Source: Apiotrichum sp. Y4204 | Lineage: Eukaryota > Basidiomycota > Tremellomycetes > Trichosporonales > Trichosporonaceae | Assembly: GCA_025531455.1 (NCBI GenBank) | Contig: JAMYHL010000064.1 | Coordinates: forward strand, 173,567 to 237,566 | Reading direction: 5' to 3' | Length of the DNA stretch: 64,000 nt | In this document: positions 24,152-36,090 of the stretch, in pieces | Layout of the letters: the number at the start of each line of letters is the position of its first letter | Position numbering within the stretch: position 1 is the stretch's first letter | Made by a program: the position numbers and the translations under genes | The notes under the pieces: model-generated | Databases searched by the model: none | Seen by the model: the letters and a program-made list of their open reading frames with translations, nothing else | What the model was told of the DNA's origin: nothing

Positions 24152-26712
24152 CTACTGGTACTCCTTCAACGAGCGGATCTGCGCCTCGCCCTCCTTCATG
24201 TCCTTGCCCATGAGCAGCTCCCAGACATGCTTGCCGTTCGGGAGTGGCTCGTCGACGCTCATCCCGCGCAACACCTCCTCGTATTGGCCCTTGCCGATCG
24301 GGTTTTCGAGCAGGCGCGCAGCGAGGAGCATCCACTTGGCCGCGTTCCCGACTGTCCAGAAGTCCTCGCTCGTCGTGCGCTGCGGGAGCGGCGCGTTGAT
24401 GTCCTGCACCCACTGCTCCGCTTTGGCGTCCACCGCGCTCTTCCCCGGCTGCGGCACAGGCTTGCCCCCGAGAGTCTCCTTGCCCCTGTAGATGTCGTGC
24501 AGGAGAGTGGCGACCGGCTCGGCCTGGCCAGCAGGGACGACCCACCCCTGGTGCGACCCGACCTGGAGGGGGATGCCGCCCGCGTCCGAAACGATGATAG
24601 GGACGCGGCGGTCCACAGCTTCCGTGACCTTGATCTCAAAGCCTTCGCGCGTTGACAGCTGCGTGACGACCCACGCGCCCTGTACGAGGACGCCGAGGAG
24701 CGAGTCGCTCGGCGGCGCGCGCACGACAGCCACGTCGTCCTTTACCGGCGCGTATTCGGGGGTCGCGAGCGTGTCGCGCACCTTGTCGAGCATGGGCAAT
24801 CCATCGGGGTCGTCGACCGAGCCATGGCCAACAATGATAAGGTGCGGCGCGCGCGCGTCGCCCGCCAGTTCCCGGAAACGCAGATACGCAGCAAGCAGAA
24901 CGTCGAGGCCCTTGGACGGGTCGAATCGCGCCACCTGCACAATGTACCCACGCGACCAGTCGATAGCGACGCCAGACTGCTGCATCGCCAGGTGGTCAAA
25001 GTCGTCCCTGAAGAAGTCGATCGATAGGGTGCCGTACGGCTTGTTCAGGCCGTCCACGGGACTGGAGTCAGATGGAGGTAGATGAAGGGGTCGAGAGCTG
25101 CACTCACTCAGTGGATGGCGGAGCGTACAGTACCTTCATGTTCTCAAGGACATTCTTTGGGACGAATGCCTCGACTGGGTGCTGTCTGTCAGTAGCGTCC
25201 AGGGAGCGTACGCACCGAAAGGAAGAGGTCCGTCTCCTTGACAAAACTGAACAGGTAGTCCCAGGTACGCTGCTGCGGCGTGCCGGGCGTGTTGACGAGG
25301 TCGCCGCGAACTACATTGCGTCAGTACTTGCCCCCATTCACCAGCTTTGAAACACACTTTGAATGTGGGAGCGGAATATGATCCGCGCGCGCGTGTACCG
25401 CCTGATGTAGGGAATGATGGGCGCGACTGCCGTTAGCTGTATCACCCAACTGTCACTCACGCTGCGGGTCATCGATGACCACGATGTCGGCATCGACACC
25501 TGACCAGTACGTCTCATCTGCGATTAGCTTGCGCGCAGCGGCGTCACACACAGTTCTGGCGGCTCCACTCCTCAAAGTCCGCCTTGTCCTTGTCGGTGAG
25601 CTCGACACCCTCGGGCGCCACGCCCTGCAGCACATTATGCAGTTTGCGCTTGGTGATGTCGAAGATGATGGGGTGCGCCTCGGGCACATACCTGTCCGTC
25701 AGTCCTGTTTCACAATAATGTCGCATGTTCCACAAAAGCGTCGCATGTTCCACCGTGTGTGGAGCGTTGTGAATCACGGGCCGTGGCCCGAACAGGCGAC
25801 CTTTTCATGTACTTACCAGCTGACGTCGATGTTGTACAGACGCCAGAGACGCACGAGCGCGTGCCGCATGAGCGCGACACCGCCGCCCTGGGGCGTTGCG
25901 CTGAAGAAGGCCATGCTCATGCGCCGTGTGTGCCGCAGGTGGTGCGCGAGCCCCTTGAACCGGACGTACAGCTTTGTGTTAGTCCTACGAACTAGCTCGT
26001 CGGGCTTGGGTATGTGTTTTACAGTTTGTCACATTCCGGCGTCCACTCCTCGCATGCATTACACATGTCGGACTCACCTCTGGACTCGTGCTCTGCTCGT
26101 ACTCGCGCCGTCCCGCGATGTACACCGAGCCGCCATCGACGGCGTCGACCATAACCTGGTGGTCCGTGTCGCGGACCTTTGGGAGTGTCGCGCTCGACGA
26201 GGCCGGGTGCAGCCCAGGGATCGAGTGCTCAATCGCGTACTTTGCACGCGCGCCCGGCGTCGAGCGCAGGGTGTGCAGGCGGGTAGGAATGTGTACGCTG
26301 CGGTGAGTTCTGGACTGAAGAGTGAGTGCAGAGCATTGGCGCTCCGCGGATGTCACAGCGACGTATAACCAGGTTACTCTTCTACTCACGGGATGGCATC
26401 GATATGGAGCCAGATCTTGGGAAGGTCGTCGAGCACGGCGTACGGGAGGGGATCGGCGAATGCGACGAGACGGACATCGATGCCGCCCTTGATCTCTGCC
26501 GCGCGCAGGATTTTAACAATGGTCGGCACCGCGTGCCGCTCATCGCACTTGCCCGCGTTAGTGCGTACAATCTCGAGCACCTCGTGCCCGACACTACCGG
26601 TAAGGTCGTGCCAGACCATCGCGTGCATGTTGTCGGTGCTAAAATCGAGGCCGATGCCCGCGAGGCGCGGCTCGTGCCGCGGCGTCCGGGATAGCATGCG
26701 CGTGTGGGCCAT
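24152..26712 (-). CDS. Trehalose phosphorylase (retaining, GT4 family)
   Basis: Nine exons on the minus strand: 26712-26390, 26297-26078, 25971-25817, 25691-25552, 25517-25461, 25426-25358, 25310-25216, 25181-25108 and 25061-24152. They encode 680 residues with every phase agreeing. The enzyme reversibly converts trehalose and phosphate to glucose 1-phosphate and glucose, in the cytosol. Family marks include SMAFFSATPQGGGVALMRHA, IVVIDDPQ, FRSHIQIRGDL, PPSTDPVDGLNKPYG, the nucleotide-binding-fold QVARFDPSKGLDVLLAAY and the GT4 E-x7-E segment EGFEIKVTEA. Length is slightly short of mushroom enzymes (about 730), the difference lying at the N-terminus. The start ATG has a near-ideal CCACCATGG context. 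Three introns are only 34 nt. It diverges from the zinc-ribbon gene. Fungal trehalose synthase is an alternative name for the same family. Confidence 0.9.
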
Positions 26713-27559
26713 GGTGGGGTAGAGAAGTCAAGCTTAGTGTGGATAGTAACTCGATTCAGACTTGCTGGAGTGAAGAAAAGTAGGAGTGTGATGACAACCT
26801 CGCAGGATGTTCTGTTTGATATATGCCCGTCATGTATCAAGCACTGGGCAACGTCGTCCGAGCAACGCTGTCGAGAGCTGTGGATAGCACAAGGAGGTCC
26901 GCAATGTCGCTCAGTCGGCGTTGCTATCAGTTCCTTGCAACAAGTACAGCTACGTCATGGGTTTATGTCTGACTGCACAGGACTTGCCCTTGGCACACGG
27001 CCCGATAGAGCGAACAATAATATTTGGGGGTGGTTGCTGCTAAGCTGTGCCCCCCCCGACTTTGTGCGCAATGTGACCGGTTATCTATGTTTCTGACGGG
27101 TGTTCATTTGCACCTGGTTGTTCTGAGGTCGATGTGGTCGTCATTCATGCCATCGCAATGAGCACCGGGCGACGGGTCGTCGGCAAAAGTAACAATTAGT
27201 GCACAAACAAATGGACAATCCCATGTTCGCGATCGCTCGATCACTCCTGGGGGATCACCGGGTCGGCTCACGCCAGAGCCATGCAGTTGTCACGTGATTA
27301 TCCGCAGTAGTCCCCTGCGCGGCCCTGCGCCCCTCGCGTTCGAGACGTCATCGAATCACTTGGGTGCACACTACTGTGTGGCAAACTGCGGTGGGGCTTG
27401 GCGAACAAACTCTCGATCTCTCGACGACAACACTACTACTGCTGGTAACGTTTCTCGGTTTCTTGGTTCTTCACATTCACACTCTATACTCACAGCGACA
27501 CTCCTTCACTTTTATCCTCACTCTCTCTCTCATCCTACCATTTCTGTGTTCGCCGCAGC
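26713..27559. promoter_or_regulatory. Divergent promoter, trehalose phosphorylase / zinc-ribbon gene
   Basis: An 847-bp stretch between two start codons facing away from each other. It contains two CCCCT cores (the stress-response element STRE, AGGGG on the other strand) at about 27311-27334 and a pyrimidine-rich CTCT tract at 27520-27540 just before the zinc-ribbon start. No gene lies in it. STRE function is inference from yeast trehalose genes. Confidence 0.45.
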
Positions 27560-29494
27560 ATGGTCTGTGAGTCCTCCGAGCTCCGAACCAGCACTGACCG
27601 CAGGTATTCCGTTTCTCTTCGTGTGTGCGTATATTCAGATCTTCGAGAGGACCATGTCGGGCGATCGTGCCGGATTGTTTGGGAGGAGGCGGGGAGAGGG
27701 GTTGAATCGCTCGTTGTCAAGACTGGGCGACGAGGCAGATAAGCCGGATGGTGGTGTACTGATCCTTGCTCACGCCAACATGGAACGCGAGCTGACGCCA
27801 CAGGTGGTTTCCCCACAAAGGTATGTCTGCCTTCCGCGCGTTGAAGGCGACCGTAGCCTCGGGGGTCGATCGTGCATGCGAGTCGCATAGAACCCGGGGT
27901 GACTGGAAGATCCCTCGTGGCGGATGCGCAACTCTCCCACAATGTTTGTGGACGTGGGTGGCAAATCGCACCTGCGTGCTGGTCTTCAGTGTGGGCTGCG
28001 GACGCCGCGAGGCATACCTCTAGACATTAGCTGTTCCGCAGCATCGGATTGCGCGGAGTCGACCTGGGTCGCGCGCATTCCTGTGCAAGCACAGACACGC
28101 CAAGGCGTGCTGAATGGTCCTGGCTGCGCACCGGGGCTGCGTGCTGCGGAATGGTGGAGGGCGAGCCACGCGCATACCGACTCTTGAGAGACGGGGAATG
28201 AGGACAGTCGTGCACGAATGCGAGTGCAACGACGTCCGCCCGGTTCCGGTATGCGAGATGGCTGTTTGTCTCATGTCTCATGAGAGTCGTATTGCGAGGA
28301 ATGGTGTGCACATACTGGCTGGATGTGGGAGGGGCTCCAGACCAACCTCGTCTCCACTCATCGTGGATGCTTACTGTCCCGCGCCTCACTCCTCTCTTTG
28401 GATGTGACGCGTCTTGCAATGGCGGCAACGTCTCGCAGCACAGGCGGCGAGTCCACAGGACCAGCCTATCTACGCACTTTGGCTGTGGCGGCTGAGCCCT
28501 GTCTCTGCTGCCACTACCATTGCTGCTGCGCTGGTCTGATGACGGCTCACCTGCGGCTTCGTCCTGAGCTCTGCCCGCCGCATCAAATTTAGTTTACAGT
28601 GGCCGGAACATGGTTGGAAGCATGACCGCATATGGCTCTGTCGCCGGCTTCCTCATCTCGACTGACATTGCAGGTCAAGCAGGACCCTCCTGAGGCCGCA
28701 CGCGTGTGTCCGCGCTGTCACAATGGTGAGTGTGCTTCAATGCGCTGCAGAGGTGATGTCTGGCATGGATGCAATCAGGTATGGCGGTCGTTGATACCAC
28801 GATCCTATCAAAGGCTGGCACTCCTATCGCAGACCCCGCTGCGCGCGGTGTTGCTCACCTACTAATGACAGCTTCCGTTGTCGGTGCCGATTCGCGAACG
28901 TGGTTTGAATTCTGCTGGATCCCTCTGATTCCCTTCAAGAAGAAGCACATCTGGATCTGCACCATCTGTCGTGAGTGACGGGCTTGCCGGGCCGCGACGG
29001 GCCGCACCTGTGTGTATGAGTTGCTGACATCGTGCTCAATGTTGTTCTTGTCCAAATGCGCGCCTCATCATGTCCACAAATGCTGGTACCGCCTCGAATA
29101 CTTCCGACGCGATTGGATTCGCCCTTGTCGCACCATTGCGCATCACACCTTCCTTTCGATCGAACACGTTACCATGGATCTGGCGGCCTGTCTTCCCTGC
29201 GTCCGTCGGAACGCAATCAATACCCTCTTGCCCTCGACCCCATCCTGTGCCTCCGCCGTTTCATTTACCCCCGGCCGAACCCCGTGTGTCGCACCATGCT
29301 GCGTTTCCCGATTTTCCTTCTTGCGTTTCGACATTTCCTTCCCTTTTCGTTACGGAATCCCGACAGAATGGGAAATGACAAAGGGCGATGGCTACGACCC
29401 CATGCCGCCGGGCGGTGGGGCCCAGTCCCACCAGCAGCAGGGCTACCCGCCGAAACCCGGCTTCGAGGGTAACCCGCCCCCGCCGAAGCGCTGA
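27560..29494 (+). CDS. Small zinc-ribbon protein (107 residues) with micro-exons
   Basis: The best structure has six exons: 27560-27566 (7 nt coding), 27604-27624 (21 nt), 27804-27820 (17 nt), 28674-28725, 28872-28970 and 29367-29494. Donors are gtgagt, gtgcgt, gtatgt, gtgagt and gtgagt, with CTGAC or CTAAT branch points near the first four acceptors. The product begins MVCIPFLFVCGFPTK, has two zinc-binding CxxC pairs (CPRC and CTIC) flanking SRTWFEFCWIPLIPF, and ends in a Gly/Pro/Gln tail. This pattern recalls a conserved family of small fungal zinc-ribbon proteins of unknown role. Exons 4 to 6 are secure; exons 1 to 3 are inferred because they restore the family-like N-terminus in phase. 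One intron is 853 bp and another 396 bp, far longer than usual here. Confidence 0.7.
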
Positions 29495-30422
29495 GCGGTG
29501 GCGGGTCGGTAGATGTCGAGGCACCTGCTTCTGGCCACGTCTGGCCGCGAAGCTCCGTTGGCATACCATCTACAGACCTTGTTTCGCTGTCGAGCCCAGG
29601 CCCGGACCGGACAACGACTTGATACCGTAATTTCTGTCACACGTTGTACATACACGTATTGAAGCAGTGCACCCTTGCAGTTCTGACGGATCTGACGGCG
29701 ACTGATATGGAGCGGACGGTGACTGACTGACCGCCACAAAGGGACTGATATCCAAGACAACTGCCACACATGGCACCGATCTTCGTGGCTTTGAGTGCTG
29801 CAATGACTCCATTACGAGTGCAGGACATTTCACCACGCTTGGTGCACGTGCACATCTCCATAAACTAACAGATCGTCAGAACTATGGCTTATGGCGAACA
29901 CTGGGGGAAAGAAACACTCTTGCACGACAGTGTGGACGCACTCCCGAAATTCAATTCCAAAATGAATTTCTAAATCGTCCTTCAAGCGAGCGCGCTATTC
30001 TCGTCCCTGCGTCCTACTAGCGGCTCTCCAGACGCTAGCCCCAAGCGGGATGGACTCCAACAAGCTATTGACAACTAGCTCCTCAGTCCACTTTTCGAGG
30101 CATCATTGGGCCGGGGCCCCATCCCCACCCGTGTGACGCGCGTTTCGAAGTGACCTCGCGCTGCCGCTAACAGACCAAATGTGGCGAATGGCCTCACATC
30201 CTGGCTTCTGGTCAATGATACCGCACATGCCTGGCAGTATCGCTTGAGGCCTCGGCAGTTAGCGCTGATAGAGCTCGGGATCTCGCGAGACTGAGAGACG
30301 TTTCGCGTCGAGCCGAAGGTACCCCGTCCCTCAACACTCGCCGCCACTATATTCAATCTCACAGCGAGGATGGCGAAAGGGAATGGAACGGACAATGGCG
30401 CCCCAGATATCGCGATGCCGAG
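29495..30422. other. Intergenic region
   Basis: No gene is supported. Two overlapping minus-strand frames enter from the right (30075-30902 and 30331-31095) but lack motifs and look like shadows of GC-rich sequence. Confidence 0.4.
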
Positions 30423-30935
30423 ATGGCGGACTCGCTTCGCCGAGGCCTGGCTGCGTTTTCCCCCACGCCCCAAGTGGCGCCGATGCCAGACGAGCCGAAG
30501 GAGAAGGAGAGAGCGAGGGATAACGAGGCCATGTCCGCTTCGAGAGATCTCGGGGCATCTTCCGCCGACGCCGCCGCCACCCCCGCGCGGCACTCCCGCA
30601 ACAGCCACGCGCCACACTCTCGTACTCTTGTCCCGAACTCCCAGGCCCCGAGTCTTGTGCCCGCGGGGAACGACCTGGCCGCGGGCGGTAGTGTGTCTGT
30701 GGACCTCGGCAGGATCCATGCCGATCATCCTCTGGCGATCTCGAGAAGTTGGGTGAGTCAAGATTACCACCAAGTGGGCTCGGTAATGATTCGGCTGTTC
30801 CATGACAATGAGTCCATCCAGCACACGGACCTGGGACGCCAAAAGCACGCGCACGGACCAGGTATCGTTCCAGGTCCGAAGCTGGAGAACATGGAGTTGC
30901 ACGTCTCGTTTGCACTTGGGATTTACTCGAGCTAG
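30423..30935 (+). CDS. Hypothetical protein, possibly incomplete
   Basis: An open frame of 170 codons starting MADSLRRGLAAFSP. Residues 20 to 105 are hydrophilic and disordered (Lys/Glu, then Ser/Ala/His/Pro), with GC-rich third positions like the real genes nearby. The composition changes after residue 108, where SRSW is followed by a GTGAGT donor-like site at about 30752, so the true gene may splice there to an exon I cannot place. No family is recognised. Two minus-strand frames overlap it, and the locus could be non-coding. Confidence 0.3.
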   Translation: MADSLRRGLAAFSPTPQVAPMPDEPKEKERARDNEAMSASRDLGASSADAAATPARHSRNSHAPHSRTLVPNSQAPSLVPAGNDLAAGGSVSVDLGRIHADHPLAISRSWVSQDYHQVGSVMIRLFHDNESIQHTDLGRQKHAHGPGIVPGPKLENMELHVSFALGIYSS

Positions 30936-33900
30936 GCGAGAAATTTCTCTGCTTCAAGGCATGAGGACCGGGGGCGCACTCGCGCTGCGTACATCGTGCA
31001 TATCTTGTTTCCGTGGGATCATGGCGATGACGGGGGACAAGTCCGGCTTGATTCCCGCTCATCGGCACGATACCGACTGAATCCAGCCAACGCACTCGAC
31101 TCCAGACAACTCAACTCCTGTGCTCCTTCTCCGTGCCCCAATCTCCTTCAAGATGCCAATTGCGCTGCCCACTACCCGCTGCCCGCTGCCCGCTGCCTGT
31201 TTTCTTCCTGACCAAGCGCAAGCATAAGCGAGAGCGCAGTCGTGCGCCACGCGCCACGGCACCAGTGCCTACGCTCCCGCGTGAAAGCCATGAATAATGG
31301 GGCCAGCTTGACCGAGCTGGCCGGAGTATAGGGCACACTGGGTCGGCGTTCAGGCACGTTCAACGTCGACTCGTCGACAAGTCGGCATCGGCGCTTCCGT
31401 TTTGGCCCCCTGGTACTTTCGGCGCGTTGGTCGGTGTCGCGGGCAGTCCGCAAAAGCAAAAGTCTGGCAGTACGACAATAACCGGGCGCCTCTGACATGA
31501 CAATGGGGCAACATCCGTATTTCCGTCCTTGGCGCTGAGGCAGGCACAGGCACGCATGATGCAGGGTGCAGGGTGAGCTGTGTGCTGTGAGTATCAAGCT
31601 ACATACTAGCTATTCTTCTCGGGGTTGATAGGTACCCAACCCACTCTTTGCGCGCGAGAACCCTAGATCCCCATCTTCGCTCCCGATCGAACGACTTGCA
31701 TGCCCTGCGCTAGCCTCGCCTGCTAGCGTCCATCAACTGGCGGCCTAGTGGCTAGTGGCCCGGTGGACGATGGGGCGCAGGCACGCTGTGGCGCCGTGGC
31801 GCCATGGCGCAGGTTGGACTGGCGTGAGCTCGTGAGGATGCATTGATGCAGGATGGCTACATCCGGGATGTGTCTGGATGTCAACAACGGTTAAAGAGGG
31901 ATGGCCGACGGCCTCGACTGCCACTTGCGCCACCTGGCACTGGGCGCATTGGCCACATCACGTACACAGGAACGATTGATGCGGCACGGAAACAAGATGG
32001 GAGTAGGAGAGGCTCGAGGCTCGAGGGTCCTAGGCTATCCGCGATCGAGATCCGTGTGGGGTGGGGTATCGAGTGGAAACCCCACAAACAGTCACCGAAG
32101 CATCCAGCACAGCAGGAGTAGTGCAGTCTTGCATTCTTCTTCATAGGAATGAATGCATTTGATATCGCATCTATGATCTACGAGGCTTCCATTCGTTCTG
32201 TCCAACAAGCTCCGAACAATTCTCAATCCAATCTACCCGCTGCCTGCTGTATCCGTCGGTTGCTTTAAAGTTATGGTGCACTGGGCTGCGGCCCTGGAGC
32301 TTAGAGATTGGGATGGGAGGTGGCACGGGAGGCGTTCGACATCCGGTGAAATGTGGAGTACATGAGAGCCCCCGGCCATGTTAGCCATGTTGGATGCATC
32401 GATTGCCTTTTCCGCAGCGCCGCGGCGATGCCCTCGGTGTGGCCGCGATGAGAGCCGAGGCCGAGATCCGAGCCCATACGTACACCCATTACGCCAGCTG
32501 GGTCGATCACCAACACTGCTCATGTCGCTGTTTCAGCCGCACTGGGCCATTGCATCACGATCAGCCGTACGCCACGGGCCGAGGCTCCAGAACATCCAGT
32601 GAGCTCCTCGCGTCGCTCTGAGGCTCTCGGATCTCGGATCTCGCTGATATGGGTATGACTCACCGACATTGGTCTACCCTCTGCACGAAGCTGCGGGAGC
32701 GCTGACTCTCCAGTCACCGGCCCGGTGCGTAGCATGTCATTGATCATTGATGATCGATCGTGAACAAGGTCCAAGACATGGTAGGGTGACAGGGTCGTGG
32801 CACGGTTCTCGCGATCTCGCAGCTGGGAAACAGGCGCAATGTGACGCTGGGTACCTGGGTGACGCTGGGCGACCGTGCGCACGGGTATCGCTGCGCTCGT
32901 CCGACCATGCCGGGAGAGGACACATCGTCTGCGGTGTTGAAGAACTGCTTCCTCCCGCCCGAGGTCAAGATTCTGACGGCATGGACGCGACTGCGGCTAC
33001 TACTGTATACTGTAGCTGCTCACGACATGACGATACCGCGGATTGGGATCTTGAGAGCTTGAGATCTGTGGTCTCGACCATTGCCCACGGTGATCGTGGC
33101 GCGACGGCGATCAGTACATCAGTAGTGTGCGTGATCAGCCGCTTGCGGATCGCGGATCATGGGGATGGGCGGCGGGCGATGAGCCGCTAACGATAGCGAT
33201 CAGCCGCCCATCGCGCGCATCGCTGCTAGAGGCGTGGTGTGCCAATAGCCTTGGCTCTTGCCTCGGAAGCTCAGAAGCCGGGAGCTGTGCAGACGCGCAC
33301 GACGACGATCAGCGAGATCCGCAATCCGCAGAGCGATCATCATCTTCGCAATCCACAATCCGCAAGGCCGCGGCCTAGCTGCAACCTGCTTGGGGCTGTA
33401 TGCTGTGCGCTGTGCACTGCGCACTGCGCTGGAACTGAGGCGCGTGGCGTGGCGTGGCCATGGTCGACATGGTCTGCGATCTGCGATAATTGCATAGGTA
33501 CATAAGTTGCACTGTACCTCCCGTGGCGTGGATGGCGTCGCTGATCGGGCACGGTGCAACACCCCGCATGCCGCGGACCGGCGTCTGCATGTGAGTACGC
33601 AAGGTGAATGAAAAACGAAGATTCGACCACCATAAATGGGAATAAAGGTTCAAGCTAGCATGGTTATTGCTAGTTTTGCTGGATCAAATGGCGCAGATTG
33701 CGCGTAGAGTGGGCGCGGCTAGTCGCTAGTCTGTCGCAGCTAGCAGCTAGTAGCCAGAATAGCAGCTAGCAGGTGGGATCATCCGTCAGGGGAGAATGTA
33801 CGTTTCTCCTCTACACCAATCCTCTCTGCGAGCATGCGAGATCTCCTCTTCAGTTCTCTAGGTCTTTTGCTCTCTAGCTTTTCTCGGCTGGGACCTATCG

Positions 33901-35072
33901 CGCCGGACTGCCGTACATGCCACAAACTTGCCATTTCAACATGCACCCACCCCTCTCGCCCCTTGCAGTAGCGCAGTAGAGTGCTCCCGAGATCCCGAGG
34001 GCACGGTGCGGGCAGAGTTATCACTTCGCGACGTTCGTCAATCTGACTCAGGCCCGGCAGGGAGAGTTAGGAGACTAGGAGGACCCAGGCGGCTCCCGAC
34101 GTTTATTTTCTGTGCCGTCCATCGGAAGTACGGAAACGCTGAACGACGCTTCGCGCCCTGCTGTTGCACAGCCAGCGCATAACGTATCGCGCGAAGCGTA
34201 TAAGCGTAGCATACCGCGTGGCAGCGCTGACTGATGAGGAACAAGGAGTACGAGGAGTGCTCCGTCATGCCAGGGCAACAGGGTCAGCGTCTGTTGGCCC
34301 AGGGCCCGGAGCGTGGCTACCAAACTAATTTTTATTAAGAGTACATCTAGCGCTTCAGTGTTCAAGGCACAAAACTCAAATGACGGCGGCAGCGGGAACC
34401 GACTGGCGGACTGGGCGCTGGTGAGCTATGAGGCGGGCGATTCAGCCTACTTGTTACTTGTTAGCTGCTTTTGATGATGACTGGTCAGTTCCTGCTGGAT
34501 TGGAGCATGCCATGAACCACCCCGGGTAAGAGGCGACGCAGTCCGCCCAGACCGAATGTCCAGTCGCCGGTGGTCAGTTTGTAGCTAGCGCGCAGCTCGC
34601 ACTCGCTCGCGTCCTCGCCGTGTGAATGCAGCATTCGGAGTGTAAGTTTGCCTAGCGGTATTCCATGCACCTTATTTCAACCGCTGGTGCGCCACAGCGC
34701 CCATGCTCCTGAGGGCAGTCGATAACCTGAGACAGGTACATGATTGATGCTGGCGGAGAGCAGCGAGTGGGTAGCCCGGAGTAGCCCGGAGATGCATGGG
34801 TGCAAGAATGCAATCAGTCCTTCCGCTGCGGAGTGCGGCGTGCATACCCGCATACCCTCTCTCATGTGGCAATCGCGGGCCGTGATGAACGACCCACGAC
34901 CCGTCGGCTGGTCACACCTCGGTCAGCAGGATGATGGCACAGCAAGCTCGGGTCACGGCATGCCCACGGAGAGTTCCTATCTATTGCCGGCCGGGCTTGG
35001 TGGCAACATGACGACGCCGAGAACTGAGCCAGGATCGCAGGCATCCAAGGGGCCCGGGTGAGCCCGAAGCCC

Positions 35073-35120
35073 GGAGCCAGGAGCCAGGAGCCAGGAGCCA
35101 GGAGCCAGGAGGCCAGGAGG
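35073..35120. repeat. 7-bp minisatellite (GGAGCCA)n
   Basis: Five or six perfect GGAGCCA units followed by a degenerate unit. It lies in gene-free DNA. Confidence 0.8.
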
Positions 35121-35667
35121 AGCCCGTGCTGCAGAGCAAAACAAGGTGACTCAAGGTACTGGGCGAGACAGGTCCAAGTCGGTCACCGGGCAGGCGTTAA
35201 TAATGAACTGCACCGCAGGCCGTCAGTATACAGTGTGGACAGAGTACAGTGTAGCAAATGCATGCAGCCATCACTTCTCCCCTCGGGCCTCGGGGTACTG
35301 CTGCCGCTCCCAGCATGATCGGTAGTCTGCAGCCATAAAGCTTATGTTATCCATAGCGCAGGGGGCACAGCCAAGGACAAGAGACCCAAAAGCCAACGAG
35401 CAAGGACACGGACGCATGCTGCGGGGAATGGACAACCACACTTTCCGAAATGCATTGTGCTGTGCTGTCTCGGGTCTCATGCATGGGGGTTTTGCGTGCG
35501 TGCGTGCGTGCGGGCACATGTGCATAGGGGTATCCGTGTGTTACGAGGTGTGTGTGTGTTGTGTGAGCAGCGTTTGTGGAATTGTGTGGAATTGTGTTGG
35601 CCACAGCACCGCAAACCGCAAGGATCTTGCTCGCAACGAGGCGTTTTGTGCAGGGGCAATCGGTCTC

Positions 35668-35699
35668 GGCGGCGGCGGCGGAGGCGGCGGCGGTGGTGC
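35668..35699. repeat. GGC trinucleotide repeat
   Basis: A nearly pure (GGC)n stretch of about ten units with A and T interruptions. It would code polyglycine in one frame, but no real gene surrounds it. Confidence 0.75.
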
Positions 35700-36090
35700 C
35701 TGGATCACAAACCCATTTCAGCTACAAGAGATACTCTCCCCCTGTCCCTCCGTTCCGGCCTCTCCTCTTGTACTCTTGTCCTCTTCTTGCTCCCTCTCGT
35801 CCTCTCCTCTGGCCCGCTCTGCTCGCTGCTCTGCGCGCGGCGGACACAGAGTTGCCGCCGCCTGCCCGAAAGTATCCAGGAACGAGATGGGGACGGCCAA
35901 AAAGCGCAAAAGCTAGTCCCATGTCATTGATCAGAGCGCTAGAGTAGTAGAATAATGTGCAGCGAGGCGAGAGCGAGAGCAGAAGCGAGCTAAGATTTCA
36001 GTTAGCCAAGACAGTAGTATGGCACACACATCCTGTGCACTTCTGGTGGTCAGCGCATAACAGAAAAAAAAAAAACGCACAAAGCAAATC

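Larger units (their letters stand above)
30936..36090. other. 5-kb gene-poor region rich in short repeats
   Basis: No gene is supported. It holds several short-period repeats: a 7-bp CCGCTGC repeat at about 31165-31200, GATC-rich imperfect palindromes around 33100-33230, CTAG-rich direct repeats around 33655-33775, a 7-bp GGAGCCA repeat at about 35073-35120, TGCG units near 35495-35515 and GGC triplets near 35668-35699. The open frames at 35344-35947 only follow these repeats. Confidence 0.45.

Noticed and set aside
24044..24655. Plus-strand frame over the trehalose phosphorylase 3' exon
   Set aside because: Antisense shadow; the minus strand reads a clear GT4 glycosyltransferase.
25427..25450. 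A 24-nt intron in trehalose phosphorylase (acceptor GATACAG)
   Set aside because: Too short, and it lacks a branch point; the 34-nt alternative has a CTAAC branch point, keeps phase and gives the family-like DDPQLAPIIPY.
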